Translations under genes and position numbers: made by a program
The notes under the pieces: generated by a model
Database searches by the model: none
What the model saw: the letters and a program-made list of their open reading frames with translations, nothing else
What the model was told of the DNA's origin: nothing
In this document: positions 9,502-20,032 of the stretch, piece by piece
Layout of the letters: the number at the start of each line of letters is the position of its first letter
How positions within the stretch are numbered: the first letter of the stretch is position 1
Source: a bacterium
GTDB lineage: Bacteria; Sumerlaeota; Sumerlaeia; SLMS01
DNA length: 64,000 nt
NCBI GenBank assembly: GCA_016125005.1
Contig: WGMQ01000011.1
Span: 54,583-118,582, forward strand
Reading direction: 5' to 3'

Positions 9502-10278
9502 CTAGTAGGGCCGTTCAAACCGTGGCTGGCGCTTTTCCAGGAACGAGCGCATGCCTTCCTCGGCTTCGGGGTGGCCAAAGCAGGTGCCCTGCATCTCGAC
9601 TTCGAGCTTGAGGTATTCGGAAAGGTCGCCCCAGGCCTTGCGGATGAGGACCTTCGTCTGCGCAAGTGCGTTCGGCGCGAGCGCGGCCAACTCGCCGGCC
9701 AGCAGCACGGCCTTGTCCTGAAGTTCGTCGGAGCCGACCAGTCGGTCGCACAGCCCCATGTCATGCGCCCGCGTGCCCGCGATGACGCTGCGCTCGAAGA
9801 TCATGCGCCGGGTGGCCTGCACGCCGATGCGGTTGATGAGGCCGGGAATGGTGCCAATGTCGGGCACGAGACCGATGCGCAGGAATGGGGCTGTGAACTT
9901 GGCCCTCGCGGTCGCGACGATGTAGTCGCAATGCAAGGCGTAGCCAAGCGCGCCGCCGGCGGCGACGACGTCGACCGCCGCGATGATCGGCTTGCCAGCG
10001 CATGCCACGCGCTCGACGAGGTCGACGCTCCTCGCAAAGCGCACCTCGTATTCCTCCCTGGTCTGGGTGGGCATGTAGTTGATGTCACCCCCGGCGGAGA
10101 AATGCCCGCCCGCGCCGGTCAGGATAATGGCGGACGCCTTGGGATCATCGATCGCCTCCAGCATCGCCTTCTGCAATTCGTCATTCAAAGCCGCATCGAA
10201 CGCGTTGAGTACATGCGGCCTGTTCATGACCAGACGGACAATTCTCTCCTCGGGCCATTCGACCAGCACCGTTTCCAT
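9502..10278 (-). CDS. Enoyl-CoA hydratase/isomerase family protein
   Basis: MNRPHVLNAFDAALNDELQKAM, GAGGHFSAGGDI, GGALGYALHCDYIVA; start METVLVEW. Confidence 0.9.
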   Translation of the reverse strand: METVLVEWPEERIVRLVMNRPHVLNAFDAALNDELQKAMLEAIDDPKASAIILTGAGGHFSAGGDINYMPTQTREEYEVRFARSVDLVERVACAGKPIIAAVDVVAAGGALGYALHCDYIVATARAKFTAPFLRIGLVPDIGTIPGLINRIGVQATRRMIFERSVIAGTRAHDMGLCDRLVGSDELQDKAVLLAGELAALAPNALAQTKVLIRKAWGDLSEYLKLEVEMQGTCFGHPEAEEGMRSFLEKRQPRFERPY

Positions 10279-10369
10279 ATTGCCCACTTCCTTGACCTGA
10301 TGTTCCGACTGACCTGTTCGAGGACACGGCCGAAATTGCGCATGCCGTCCAGGCACGCGATCACCGCTA

Positions 10370-11957
10370 TCAATGGATGGTCGCGTACATGACCTTTTCT
10401 TCGGTCGCATCTTCGGCCGAGAACTCCTCGACGATGCGCCCGGCGCGAGTTACGACGATGCGGTCGGAGACCGCGAGGACTTCGTTGAGGTATGAGGAGA
10501 TGACTACGACAGCCTTTCCCTCCGACGCAAGATCGCGAATCGACTTGTGGATGTGAGGGATCTAGCGAAAATCACCAGTCCCGGCCGCTGGACAAGCGAC
10601 TTGGCGACGACCACCTTCTGCTGGTTGCCGCCGGAATATTCGGCGATCCGCAAGGTTCGCTTGAGCGCCGAAACCGCCGTGCTGGCAATCCCATGGTCCG
10701 CGACCCTCTTCTGCTGCCTGCGGGAATAAAGAAATCTCGCGAACTGCGGCACGACCAGGTAGCCTAGATAGATGTTCTCATTGGAGGTCATCATCTCGAA
10801 GAAGCCGTCGGACTTCCGATCCTCGGTGATGTAGACGATGCCTTCCTCGATGGCCTGCCTCGGGGTTCGGTAGCGGATCGGCCTGCCGTGCAAATAGATG
10901 AGGCCGCCGCCAAGGAAATTCCGTTTGCGCGCGCCGCAGATGATCTGGGCGATCTCGCTCCTGCCAGCGCCGACAAGACCCGCCATCCCCAGCGCCTCTC
11001 CGGGCGCGGAAGTGCAAAATTATCGAGGATGACGGCCAGCAGCAGGACAGCGCCCTTGATGATGTTCTGCGTCTGGATATCGAAATTGAGGATCGTCATC
11101 GCATTGAGCGTGACGCCGATCGGCAAGATACCCGCGACCACGCTGAACGCGTTGCCAAACCCGACGGCGAGGCTGATGCCGCCCAACATGGCCACCAGAA
11201 TCACGTCGAAGATCATCGTCGATTCAGCGATCTGCATGTACATCAGCGAGGTCGAGGCCACGATCATGATGCCTCCGAGACAGCCGATCGCCGCGGAGAT
11301 GCAGTATTCGAGGATCGTCAGGCGGCACACCGCGATGCCCGAAAGCTCTGCGGCCTGCGGATTGTCGCCATGCGCATAGATGAACCTGCCCGCGACCGTC
11401 CCGCCGAGCTTCAGGAACCAGTCATGTCCAGGCTCGAGACATACCTGGTTGTGGGGCATCACCAGGACCCGGGTTACCGCCAGCATGAAAATGCCGGTGG
11501 CAAGCGTCGTGAAGATTGCCGGAATGTCGACGATCGAAATCAACACGCCGTTTATGACGCTGATCGCCAGTGGGAGAGCCGGTCCGAAAACGAGCGCGGC
11601 CGCCAATGGCATGCCGGCATTGACCAGCGTGACGCTGATGGCGGAGCGGACCGCCAACGTGACAATCTGAGACAGATCCAGGCCACGGCCAGTCACGACT
11701 ACGGCCATGCCGAGCGCAAGGATGCCGAGGATCGAAATTCCGCGTGCCAGGCAAACCGATTGCAGAGGCCGAGGAAGCCGGGCAGGGCGATGCTCAGCCC
11801 GGTGGACAGCGCGAGCGCCACTGCGAAGACCAGCATGGCCTGATCGCGTTGCGCGACCGCCCATTTTTGCGCTCCTGAAGAAATTCTCACCAGCGGGCCC
11901 TCCCCGCATTCGCTGGACCACACGAATGTTCGTGACCAAATTCTGACGATATTGCAT
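10370..11957 (-). pseudogene. Decayed sugar-type (RbsC/RbsA-like) ABC transporter: permease fused by deletion to the second half of the ATPase
   Basis: Permease frames (ILGILALGMAVVVTGRGLDLS...IIKGAVLLLAVILD) with an N-terminal frame change near 11750; then APGEALGMAGLVGAGRSE...EYSGGNQQKVVVAKSLVQRPGLVIF lacking the ATPase N-terminal half and the Walker B/DEPTRGID segment; tail (HIHKSIRDLASEGKAVVVISSYLNEVLAVSDRIVVTRAGRIVEEF...ATIH*) in another frame. Confidence 0.75.
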
Positions 11958-11963
11958 AATTAA

Positions 11964-11979
11964 TCAACTCAAAAGTCAA
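11964..11979. promoter_or_regulatory. Degenerate operator-like site TCAACTCAAAAGTCAA
   Basis: One intact half-site (GTCAA) of the TGAC-N6-GTCA motif, directly upstream of the decayed ABC transporter. Confidence 0.3.
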
Positions 11980-12184
11980 TTCCGAACCCATTGCAACTGC
12001 CAGCCAGCAGGCGTCTGCGGGTTTGGCGGTTTCGAGCCGAAAGGTATTGGAAATGAATGAAATATCCCGACCTGGATTTCCTGACTGGCCACGTCCGGAG
12101 TTTTTCGAAAGCCATCCTGGGTGATTTCTCCGGGAACCCGGGGGGCGCCGGCATTCCTGCTTCACATATCTGCCGAGACGATAT

Positions 12185-12198
12185 TGACTATATAGTCA
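12185..12198. promoter_or_regulatory. Putative operator TGACTATATAGTCA (perfect 14-bp palindrome)
   Basis: Intergenic, about 90 bp upstream of the enoyl-CoA hydratase start. Confidence 0.65.
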
Positions 12199-12274
12199 TC
12201 AAAATCTACGAGATATCGAACCACTCGGTATCAATGCAAAGGCGCAACGGCCCGCCGGGTCAATCAGGCGGCAG

Positions 12275-13063
12275 GTGGCGGAGGGACCCATGGACGGAAC
12301 AATGCAAAAAGTGACCACGGAACGCCGTGGACACGCTCTGATCATCACGATCAATCGTCCTGGCGCGCGCAACGCCGTCGATCTGGAGACCGCGGTACAG
12401 ATGGAGGCGGCGATCGATCTGCTCGACGCCGAAAACGACCTGCGAGTCGGCATCGTGACCGGTTCCGGCGGCACGTTCTCGGCTGGCGCGGATCTGAAGG
12501 CTGCTGCCCGAGGGGAGAGCGGCATAACCGAGCGCAGGGGCGGCTTCGGCGCGTTCGAGCGCCCGTCGATCAAACCGATGATCGCTGCCGTCGAAGGCTT
12601 TGCAGTGGGCGGTGGGTTCGAGATGTGCCTGTCCTGCGACCTGATCGTCGCGGCCCGCAGCGCGAAATTCGGCCTGCCCGAAGTGCGTCACAACGTGGTC
12701 GCCGTCGGCGGCGCACTTTTCCGCCTGCAGAAGCGCATGCCTTACAATCTGGCCACAGAACTGGCGCTGACAGGCCGATTCGAGGGCGCCGAGTTCTTCC
12801 ATCACTGGGGCGTCGTCAACCGGTTGGCCGACGAAGGCAAGGCGGTGGATGTGGCGTTGGAACTGGCCGAGGAGATCCTGGTCAACGGGCCGACAGCGGT
12901 GTGGGCGAGCCGGGAAATCATGTTCCAGTCGAACAACTGGACGGAGAAGGAAGCCTGGAAACTCCAGTGGGACCTGGCACGGCCCGCTCTCGACAGCGAC
13001 GATTCCAAGGAAGGCCTCCGGGCCTTTGCGGAAAAGCGCAAGCCCGAATGGAAGGGCAGATAG
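12275..13063 (+). CDS. Enoyl-CoA hydratase/isomerase family protein
   Basis: INRPGARNAVDLET, SGGTFSAGADLKAAARG, GFAVGGGFEMCLSCDLIVAA; GTG start at 12275 or ATG at 12290. Confidence 0.9.
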   Translation: MAEGPMDGTMQKVTTERRGHALIITINRPGARNAVDLETAVQMEAAIDLLDAENDLRVGIVTGSGGTFSAGADLKAAARGESGITERRGGFGAFERPSIKPMIAAVEGFAVGGGFEMCLSCDLIVAARSAKFGLPEVRHNVVAVGGALFRLQKRMPYNLATELALTGRFEGAEFFHHWGVVNRLADEGKAVDVALELAEEILVNGPTAVWASREIMFQSNNWTEKEAWKLQWDLARPALDSDDSKEGLRAFAEKRKPEWKGR

Positions 13064-13122
13064 CGCAATCAGCAGCGGCCGCCACCTCAGGCGATCCGCT
13101 TTTCAACGAGGACTTTACGCGC

Positions 13123-14148
13123 ATGGAACGACCGCTCATCATCGCCGGCGCGCCGGGATCGCCCTACACGCGGAAGGTCATCTCGGCGGCGCGTTACTGT
13201 CACGTTCCCTATCGTTTTCTTAGTGAGCTCTCGGCTACCAACAAGCTGCCGCAGCCAAGGATCAAGCTTTGGCCCACGTGCTATTTCCCCGATACAGAGG
13301 AACTGGTTCCCGAGACGGATTCCACGCCCTTGTTGCGCAAGCTCGAAACGTTTGCACCGAACCGCAAACTCGTGCCGACCGATCCGCGACTGGCGTTCAT
13401 CGACGCCCTGATCGAGGATTACGCGGACGAGTGGATGACCAAGACGATCTTTCACTATCGCTGGACCCATAGTGCGGACATCGCCAAGTCGACGCGAATC
13501 CTGCCTCTCTGGTTCGAGTTTCCGCTGGCCGACGAGGCCCTGAAAGCCGCGGGCGAGGCTTTCGCCCAGCGTCAGATCGGTAGACTTGGTCTCGTGGGAT
13601 GCAACCCGATCACAGCGCCGACGCTCGAAGAAAGCTATGAGCGGCTGGTTGTCTGTCTGGCGCGCTGCCTGACAGATACACCTTTCATGTTCGGCACGCG
13701 CCCATCCCCCGCCGATTTCGGCTTGTATGGACAGCTTTCACAGGCCGCGATGTTCGATCCCTCGACGCGCGCGATCGTCGACGAGCTTGCACCAAGGGTG
13801 ACCGCATGGACCATCGCCATGGAAGACCTGACCGGCGTGGACGGCGGCGACTGGATGGCGTTCGATGACCTGCCGGCATCAGTTCACGACTTGCTTCGCG
13901 AGATCGGCGACACCTACGCGGTCTTTCTCCTCGCCAACGAGGCGGCAATCGATGCGGGCGAGGAGATGGTGCGCACCATGATCTCGGGGCGGGCGTGGGA
14001 ACAGCCCGCGTTCCGGTACCAGAAGAAATGCCTTGCGGTCTTGCGTGAAATGTACGCCGGACTGGGCGCTGCGGATCGCGCATCCGTCGACGGACTGCTT
14101 CGCGGGACCGGATGCACGAAGCTCTTCGACGACGGCGCCGCCGCTTAG
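13123..14148 (+). CDS. Glutathione S-transferase family-like protein
   Basis: N-terminal thioredoxin-fold-like segment (MERPLIIAGAPGSPYTRKVISAARYCHVPY; ELVPETDSTPLLRKLE) plus helical domain (GTRPSPADFGLYGQLSQ); ORF opens further upstream but overlaps the ECH in another frame. Confidence 0.7.
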   Translation: MERPLIIAGAPGSPYTRKVISAARYCHVPYRFLSELSATNKLPQPRIKLWPTCYFPDTEELVPETDSTPLLRKLETFAPNRKLVPTDPRLAFIDALIEDYADEWMTKTIFHYRWTHSADIAKSTRILPLWFEFPLADEALKAAGEAFAQRQIGRLGLVGCNPITAPTLEESYERLVVCLARCLTDTPFMFGTRPSPADFGLYGQLSQAAMFDPSTRAIVDELAPRVTAWTIAMEDLTGVDGGDWMAFDDLPASVHDLLREIGDTYAVFLLANEAAIDAGEEMVRTMISGRAWEQPAFRYQKKCLAVLREMYAGLGAADRASVDGLLRGTGCTKLFDDGAAA

Positions 14149-14302
14149 CTACGCTTAATTCCAGGCGGCGGATCCGCACCGAAGCTCCTGGCGAGACGCC
14201 TCATGCATTCGATTCGGGGTCACTACGTATTGCGGCGAGGGCGTGCCGACGGAAAAACTTTCGGTTGATCAAACGGCGCGATCTGCGCTAAGTGACAGAA
14301 AA

Positions 14303-14336
14303 TGACTTTAAAGTCGATTTTATGACTTTAATTTCA
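14303..14336. promoter_or_regulatory. Two tandem operator-like sites: TGACTTTAAAGTCG (14303-14316) and TGACTTTAATTTCA (14323-14336)
   Basis: Same TGAC-N6-GTCA motif, repeats offset by 20 bp, upstream of SDR start 14437. Confidence 0.6.
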
Positions 14337-14436
14337 GATTTTGATGGGGAGCTGTGGCCGTCAAGGCACGTCGCGACGTGCGATGAAGTCAGCGGCTTGC
14401 CAGCCATGGCGTCGGCGGAAGACATGGGGGGAGGAC

Positions 14437-15213
14437 ATGAACTTGCTTGATCTGAGCGGCAAGGCCGCGATCGTAACCGGATCGTCCCGGGGTATCGGCA
14501 AATCCATCGCCGAATGTCTGGCGGCCAGCGGTGCCAAGGTCGTCATCTCCAGTCGGAAGATTGACGCGTGTGACGCGGCGGCACAGGAGATCAACTCCCG
14601 TCACGGCGATGGAACTGCGCTGGCCGTCGCGGCGAACATTTCCTCCAAGCCGGACCTTGAGAACCTGGTCCATAGCACCCGGTCCGCATTCGGCCGGATC
14701 GACATCCTCGTCTGCAACGCCGCCAGCAATCCCCATTACGGGCCGCTCTCCGGTATCTCGGACGAGGCGTTCCGGAAGGTCCTGGATAACAACGTCATTT
14801 CCAACCACTGGCTGATCCAGATGGTCGCGCCCGAGATGTCGGAGAGGAAGGATGGCGCCATCGTCATCGTGTCCTCAATCGGCGGAATGATCGGATCCGG
14901 GGTCATTGGCGCGTACAACATTTCCAAGGCCGCTGACTTCCAACTGGCCCGAAACCTGGCCGTAGAACTCGGACCACATAACGTCAGGGTCAACACGATT
15001 GCCCCCGGTGTCATCCGCACCGAGTTCGCACGGGCATTGTGGGACAGTCCGGCAGCCGAGAGCCGCCTGCGCTCCATGACCCCGCTGGGCCGCATAGGCG
15101 AGCCGCGCGACGTCGCGGGAGTGGCGGTCTTTCTCGCTTCGCCTGCGGGTTCTTACATTACCGGGCAAACAATCGTCGTCGATGGCGGGTCGACCATAAC
15201 CGGGCCTCTCTAG
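14437..15213 (+). CDS. SDR family oxidoreductase
   Basis: [72 protein letters not shown]. Confidence 0.9.
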   Translation: MNLLDLSGKAAIVTGSSRGIGKSIAECLAASGAKVVISSRKIDACDAAAQEINSRHGDGTALAVAANISSKPDLENLVHSTRSAFGRIDILVCNAASNPHYGPLSGISDEAFRKVLDNNVISNHWLIQMVAPEMSERKDGAIVIVSSIGGMIGSGVIGAYNISKAADFQLARNLAVELGPHNVRVNTIAPGVIRTEFARALWDSPAAESRLRSMTPLGRIGEPRDVAGVAVFLASPAGSYITGQTIVVDGGSTITGPL

Positions 15214-15290
15214 GCAGCGATCTTCGCCGATTGCTAGAGAACCGAACTCCCCGTTCAAACCAATACCGCGCGAACTGAAAAGACTGCGAC

Positions 15291-17318
15291 ATGATCGATA
15301 AGAAGCTCCACGGTGACGTCGTCGAACTCACTCTCGACAACCCGCCCGTCAATGCCCTTGGCGTGGAGGTGCGGCGCGCCCTGATGGCTGCCGTCGTATC
15401 GGCGGACGCCGACCCGGATATCAAAGCCATTGTCATTCGCGGAGTGGGCAAGATGTTCTCCGCGGGTGCGGACATCAGCGAGTTCGGCAAGCCTCCCGTT
15501 TCCCCCTGGCTGCCGGACGTGGTGGCAAGGATCGAGACCTGTTCGAAACCCGTGATCGTCGCCATCCACGGGACGGCTCTCGGGGGCGGCCTGGAAGTGG
15601 CTCTTGGCGCGCATCACCGCATCGCAACGCCCGATGCCAAACTCGGCCTTCCCGAAGTGAAGATCGGACTCCTGCCGGGGGCCGGCGGGACCCAACGTCT
15701 CCCGAGACTGACCGGCGTTGAAGCAGCGTTGAATATCATCGTTTCCGGCGATCCGGTTTCGGCCGAAAAGGCTTTGGAACTGGGTCTGATCGACAAGATC
15801 GTCAGCGAAGACGATCTGCTCGAAGAGGCACTGGTTCTTGCACGCACCACGCCCCCCGTCCGACGCGTGAGCGAGCTGAAGGCATGTGCCGACCCGGACG
15901 TCTTTGCGAAGTTTGCCGAACGGAACGCCGGCATCATCGGCAGGCTCGATGCGCCAGGGGCGTGCATCGAAGCAGTCAAGGCCGCGACCGAATTGTCCTT
16001 GGCCGACGGGCAGACCAGGGAGACCGAGTTGCTCGCCAAGCTTGTCGCGGGCACGCAGTCCACCGCTCTGCGCCACGCCTTCTTCGCGGAGCGCGCCGCG
16101 GCCAAGATCAATGATCTGCCGGCGGATACGAAGCCCCGCGCGATCAGGCGAGTCGGCGTGCTCGGCGCGGGCACGATGGGCGGCGGCATCTCGATGAATT
16201 TCCTTTCCGCGGGGATTCCGGTCACCATCGTCGAGACGAAGCAGGATGCACTGGACCGCGGCGTCTCGCTCATGCGCAGGAACTACGAAGCCAGCGCAAC
16301 AAAAGGACGCATCACATCGGCCCAGGTCGAAGGCGCGATGAGCCTGCTGACGCCGACCCTCGACTTCGAGGCTCTCGGCACGTGCGACCTGGTGATCGAG
16401 GCAGTCTACGAAAACATGGACCTGAAAAAGCAGATATTCGCGCGCCTCGACGGGATTGCGAAGCCGGGCGCCATACTCGCCTCGAACACCTCCTATCTGG
16501 ACATCGACGAAATCGCGGCCGTGACATCAAGGCCCGGCGAGGTGGTCGGGATGCATTTCTTCTCGCCCGCGAACGTCATGAAACTGCTCGAAGTGGTGCG
16601 CGGCGCCAAGACAGACCCCGCCGTGCTGCAGACGGCGATGACTGTCGGACGCAAGGTCGGTAAGGTGCCCGTGGTTTCGGGCGTCTGTTACGGCTTCATC
16701 GGCAACCGGATGCTCGAGCCGCGCCAGGCGCAAGCCGACATGCTGCTCCTGGAAGGAGCCCTGCCTCATCAGATCGACAAGGTCCACACCGATCTGGGCA
16801 TGCCGATGGGACCCTATCAGATGTGGGATCTGGCCGGCGTCGACATAGGATGGCATCGCGACCCCAACCGCACCGACACCATCAAGGACGCGCTGTGCGC
16901 ACAGGGGCGATGGGGCCAGAAGACCCAGAAGGGCTACTACGACTACGACGAAAAACGCCGGCGGACTCCCTCGGCCATCACCGAAGAGACCATCAACGCA
17001 TATCGGGCCAAGGCCAACAAGACACCGCGCGAAATCTCCGACGAGGAGATCACCGTTCGTACGCTTTACACCATGGTCAACGAGGCCGCCCTGATCCTCG
17101 AGGAGGGGATCGCACAGCGCGCCTCGGACATCGATGTGGTCTGGCTTTACGGCTATGGCTGGCCCCGCCATCGCGGCGGTCCGATGTTCTGGGCGGACAC
17201 CCTGGGTCTCGACGCCATCGTCTCCGGTCTCGAGCGCTACGCCGATGCGATGGGTCCCGGTTTCAAGTTCTCCGAACTGTTGAGGCAGAAAGCCAGGGCC
17301 AACGAGACGTTCGTCTGA
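15291..17318 (+). CDS. Bifunctional enoyl-CoA hydratase / 3-hydroxyacyl-CoA dehydrogenase (FadB/FadJ-type)
   Basis: N-terminal crotonase domain ([28 protein letters not shown]) and HAD NAD-binding domain ([47 protein letters not shown]). Confidence 0.93.
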   Translation: MIDKKLHGDVVELTLDNPPVNALGVEVRRALMAAVVSADADPDIKAIVIRGVGKMFSAGADISEFGKPPVSPWLPDVVARIETCSKPVIVAIHGTALGGGLEVALGAHHRIATPDAKLGLPEVKIGLLPGAGGTQRLPRLTGVEAALNIIVSGDPVSAEKALELGLIDKIVSEDDLLEEALVLARTTPPVRRVSELKACADPDVFAKFAERNAGIIGRLDAPGACIEAVKAATELSLADGQTRETELLAKLVAGTQSTALRHAFFAERAAAKINDLPADTKPRAIRRVGVLGAGTMGGGISMNFLSAGIPVTIVETKQDALDRGVSLMRRNYEASATKGRITSAQVEGAMSLLTPTLDFEALGTCDLVIEAVYENMDLKKQIFARLDGIAKPGAILASNTSYLDIDEIAAVTSRPGEVVGMHFFSPANVMKLLEVVRGAKTDPAVLQTAMTVGRKVGKVPVVSGVCYGFIGNRMLEPRQAQADMLLLEGALPHQIDKVHTDLGMPMGPYQMWDLAGVDIGWHRDPNRTDTIKDALCAQGRWGQKTQKGYYDYDEKRRRTPSAITEETINAYRAKANKTPREISDEEITVRTLYTMVNEAALILEEGIAQRASDIDVVWLYGYGWPRHRGGPMFWADTLGLDAIVSGLERYADAMGPGFKFSELLRQKARANETFV

Positions 17319-17460
17319 TGCCTGGGCGAGGCCGGCATGTCCGTCGCCGCCTTGCCTGAAATCACAAGACCGCATCGATCGCATCTGATTTCGAGAGAAC
17401 CAGACGTTCGACGCGCGACGGCAGCGTGAAACACAACCGAACCAGGCAGGGAGCGGCACG

Positions 17461-18438
17461 ATGAAGACTAGAATTACTGAGTTGTTCGGAATTGAACATC
17501 CGATCGTACAGGGCGGCATGCATTATGTGGGCTTGGCAGATCTCGCCGCCTCGGTATCGAATGCAGGTGGACTCGGTTTGATTACCGCACTCACCCTGGG
17601 TTCTCCGGAGGCGCTCGCCAAGGAGATCGCCAGGTGCCGGGACATGACCGACAGGCCGTTCGGGGTGAACCTGTCCCTCCTGCCCGCCATCAACGCGGTC
17701 AACTACCCCGCCTACGTCAAGGCGATCATCGACGGCGGCGTCAGGATCGTCGAAACCGCCGGGAACAACCCTGCATCGCTGATGCCCTTGTTCAAGGAAG
17801 CCGGGGTCAAGGTCATCCACAAATGCACGTCCGTGAAACATGCCCTGAAAGCCGAGGCGGTCGGGTGCGACGCGGTCAGCGTCGACGGCTTCGAATGCGG
17901 CGGACATCCTGGCCAGGACGACGTGCCGAACATGATCCTGCTGCCGCGGGCCGCGGAGGAGCTGAAAATCCCGTTCATTGCGTCGGGCGGCATGGCTGAT
18001 GGCCGTTCGCTCGTGGCGGCGCTTGCCCTGGGGGCAGACGGCGTCAACATGGGCACCCGCTTCATGGTGACCAAGGAGGCCAAGGTGCATGACAACGTCA
18101 AAAAGGCGATCCTGGCAGCGACCGAGTTGGATACGCGGCTCATCCTGCGTCCGCTAAGGAACACGGAGCGCGTCCTGAATAACCCGGCGGTCGAGCGTGT
18201 CATTGCCACGGAAAAGAGGCTCGGCGACACCATCACATTCGAGGATGTCCGTGCCGATGTCGCGGGCGTCTACCCGAAGATCATGCTCGAAGGCGATCTG
18301 GATGCCGGCGCGTGGTCCTGCGGCATGGTCGTCGGCCTGATCAACGACATCCCGTCGGTGGCCGAACTGATCAACCGAACCATGGCGCAGGCGGAAGCCA
18401 TCATTACGAAGAGGCTTACCGGAATGCTCACTGCCTAG
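17461..18438 (+). CDS. Nitronate monooxygenase-like (NMO family) flavoprotein
   Basis: TELFGIEHPIVQGGMHYVGLADLAASVSNAGGLGLITA, ECGGHPGQDDV, IASGGMADGRSLVAALALGADGVNMGTRFM. Confidence 0.92.
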   Translation: MKTRITELFGIEHPIVQGGMHYVGLADLAASVSNAGGLGLITALTLGSPEALAKEIARCRDMTDRPFGVNLSLLPAINAVNYPAYVKAIIDGGVRIVETAGNNPASLMPLFKEAGVKVIHKCTSVKHALKAEAVGCDAVSVDGFECGGHPGQDDVPNMILLPRAAEELKIPFIASGGMADGRSLVAALALGADGVNMGTRFMVTKEAKVHDNVKKAILAATELDTRLILRPLRNTERVLNNPAVERVIATEKRLGDTITFEDVRADVAGVYPKIMLEGDLDAGAWSCGMVVGLINDIPSVAELINRTMAQAEAIITKRLTGMLTA

Positions 18439-18587
18439 CCGGGCAACGACGCCGGGCGAGTTCGCCTGTTGACGACGAGTCCCGCCGCTCGGAACCACAT
18501 CCGCCCGCCCGAAACTCCGGAGCGGGTGGGTTTGCTCCTGGCTCCGCCGCGTGTCCCGGCCTGTCGGCGTCCGCAGCTTTCGCCGTG

Positions 18588-19764
18588 TCAGGGCGTGATC
18601 AGATATTTCTCGCCTGTCCGCTTGGCCACATAGGCGGCGATGATCTCGGGATCGAGCGCCTCGGACAGCGAGATTTCGTGGCTGTAGCTGCTGGCAAAGG
18701 TCGAGTGCAGCTCGGCAATCACGCGCGCGCAATCGACGGGCGGCGTCCTCTCCCACGCGCCGGAGAAACGGGAACAGCAACCAGCCGGAAACCGACCAGC
18801 CGAATCCCCATTGTCCCCTGGCCAAGGTCGTGGGGGATGGATCCAGTCCACCATAGATGTAGAGCTGCTTGAACACATCGGAACCATACGTGTTGTAGGT
18901 CGTCATCCGCGACCTTGCCACCGCTTCCATTGCGGCGAGTATCTCTCCCCCCGGCTTGCCACCCGCAACCGCGTCGAAAGCGACGGTGGCGCCTGTCTCA
19001 GCGACGGCATCGATCAACTCGGAGCGGAATTCGGGGTTGTCCGAGTTGAGGACATGCCGGGCGCCCTGGGCCTTGAGCAGCGCCACGTGTTCGTCCTTGC
19101 GGACGATGTTGACCAGCGGAATGCCGTCCGCCATGCAAATGCGATTGAGCATCTGGCCGAGATTGGAAGCCGCCGCTGTATGGACGATGGCCCTGTGGCC
19201 TTCGGTCTTCGCCGTCTCGACGAAGCCGAGCGCGGTCAAGGGATTGATGAAGGCGGAGGCTCCGTCCCGCGGATCGGTGCGGTCCGGCAACGCCAGGCAA
19301 AGGTCTGCCGGCATCACCCGATATTGCGCGAACATGCCATCGCCGATAGCGGCCACGGTCTTGCCCAGCAAGGCCCTCGCCTTGTTCGAGGAACCGGTTC
19401 TGACCACGACGCCGCTGCCTTCGCTGCCGACAGGCATCGGCGTACCCAGACGTCCCGCCAAGGCCCGCAGGACACCTGCGGCGATAGGCGCGGTCAGGAC
19501 CGGCAGCCCGTCACGCTCGGAGCGTTTCGCGGCGGCCAGATCGGCACCGGCGAAGAGCAGGAACTGATCCGTTGGATTGATCGGCGCCGCCGCGACCTTG
19601 ATAAGAACCTCATCATTTCCCGGCGGCGGAATGCGGGTACGGGTCAGGGACAGCTCGAGTTCTCCATCCCTCCTGACGAGCGATGTCAACGAAATAGTCG
19701 TGTCGGGAAAACCGGTCACAGCTCGACTTCCACCATAACGTCGCCCTGGCTCCAAATGCGACAA
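18588..19764 (-). pseudogene. Zinc-binding dehydrogenase (MDR/quinone oxidoreductase-like) with a frameshift near the C-terminus
   Basis: MDR motifs (NPTDQFLLFAGADL, GSEGSGVVVRTG, HTAAASNLGQML); the homologous tail (VIAELHSTFASSYSHEISLSEALDPEIIAAYVAKRTGEKYLITP*) is in the frame ending at 18588, so the reading frame changes at about 18735-18765; the long ORF to 18154 is then out of frame. Confidence 0.7.
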
Positions 19765-19814
19765 GGCTTATTCCTCAGGCCACCAACCTGGAGCAGGGAA
19801 GCCGACCTGGGAAA

Positions 19815-19828
19815 TGACTTCAAAGTCA
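19815..19828. promoter_or_regulatory. Putative operator TGACTTCAAAGTCA
   Basis: TGAC-N6-GTCA dyad just upstream of the MDR gene start. Confidence 0.6.
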
Positions 19829-20005
19829 CCCCAAGTCAATCGGCGTCAAGATCAAACGCTGAGCGAAGCATGGCCAAGGCGATTCCAAACTCAATCGCTT
19901 GAGGTCGACGAAGCATGCGGACGCACTTGGTTCAACTTCACTACAGAGATGTTCGACGCTGGGATGACGGGTCGAGCTAAACAACGGTAACCTTGCAACG
20001 ATTTT

Positions 20006-20017
20006 GTACGATCGTAC
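20006..20017. promoter_or_regulatory. Palindrome GTACGATCGTAC
   Basis: Perfect 12-bp palindrome; same GTACG-N2-CGTAC architecture as at 26962. Confidence 0.45.
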
Positions 20018-20020
20018 CAT

Positions 20021-20032
20021 TAACGATCGTTA
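20021..20032. promoter_or_regulatory. Palindrome TAACGATCGTTA
   Basis: Perfect 12-bp palindrome identical to the core at 22690-22701. Confidence 0.5.

Noticed and set aside
12625-13122. N-terminal 166 residues of the 507-aa ORF ending at 14148
   Set aside because: Overlaps the in-frame ECH gene in another frame with R-rich translation; real start placed at ATG 13123 (MERPLIIAGAPGSPYTRK).
19826-20020. 64-aa minus-strand ORF between the MDR gene and the SDR
   Set aside because: No recognisable motif, overlaps operator-like palindromes and lacks coding-like character; left as intergenic.
20006-20032. Considered as a Rho-independent terminator for the SDR operon
   Set aside because: The dyads lack a T-tract on the minus strand (GTACGATCGTAC is followed by AAAAT), and the core is identical to the promoter palindrome, so an operator is the better reading.
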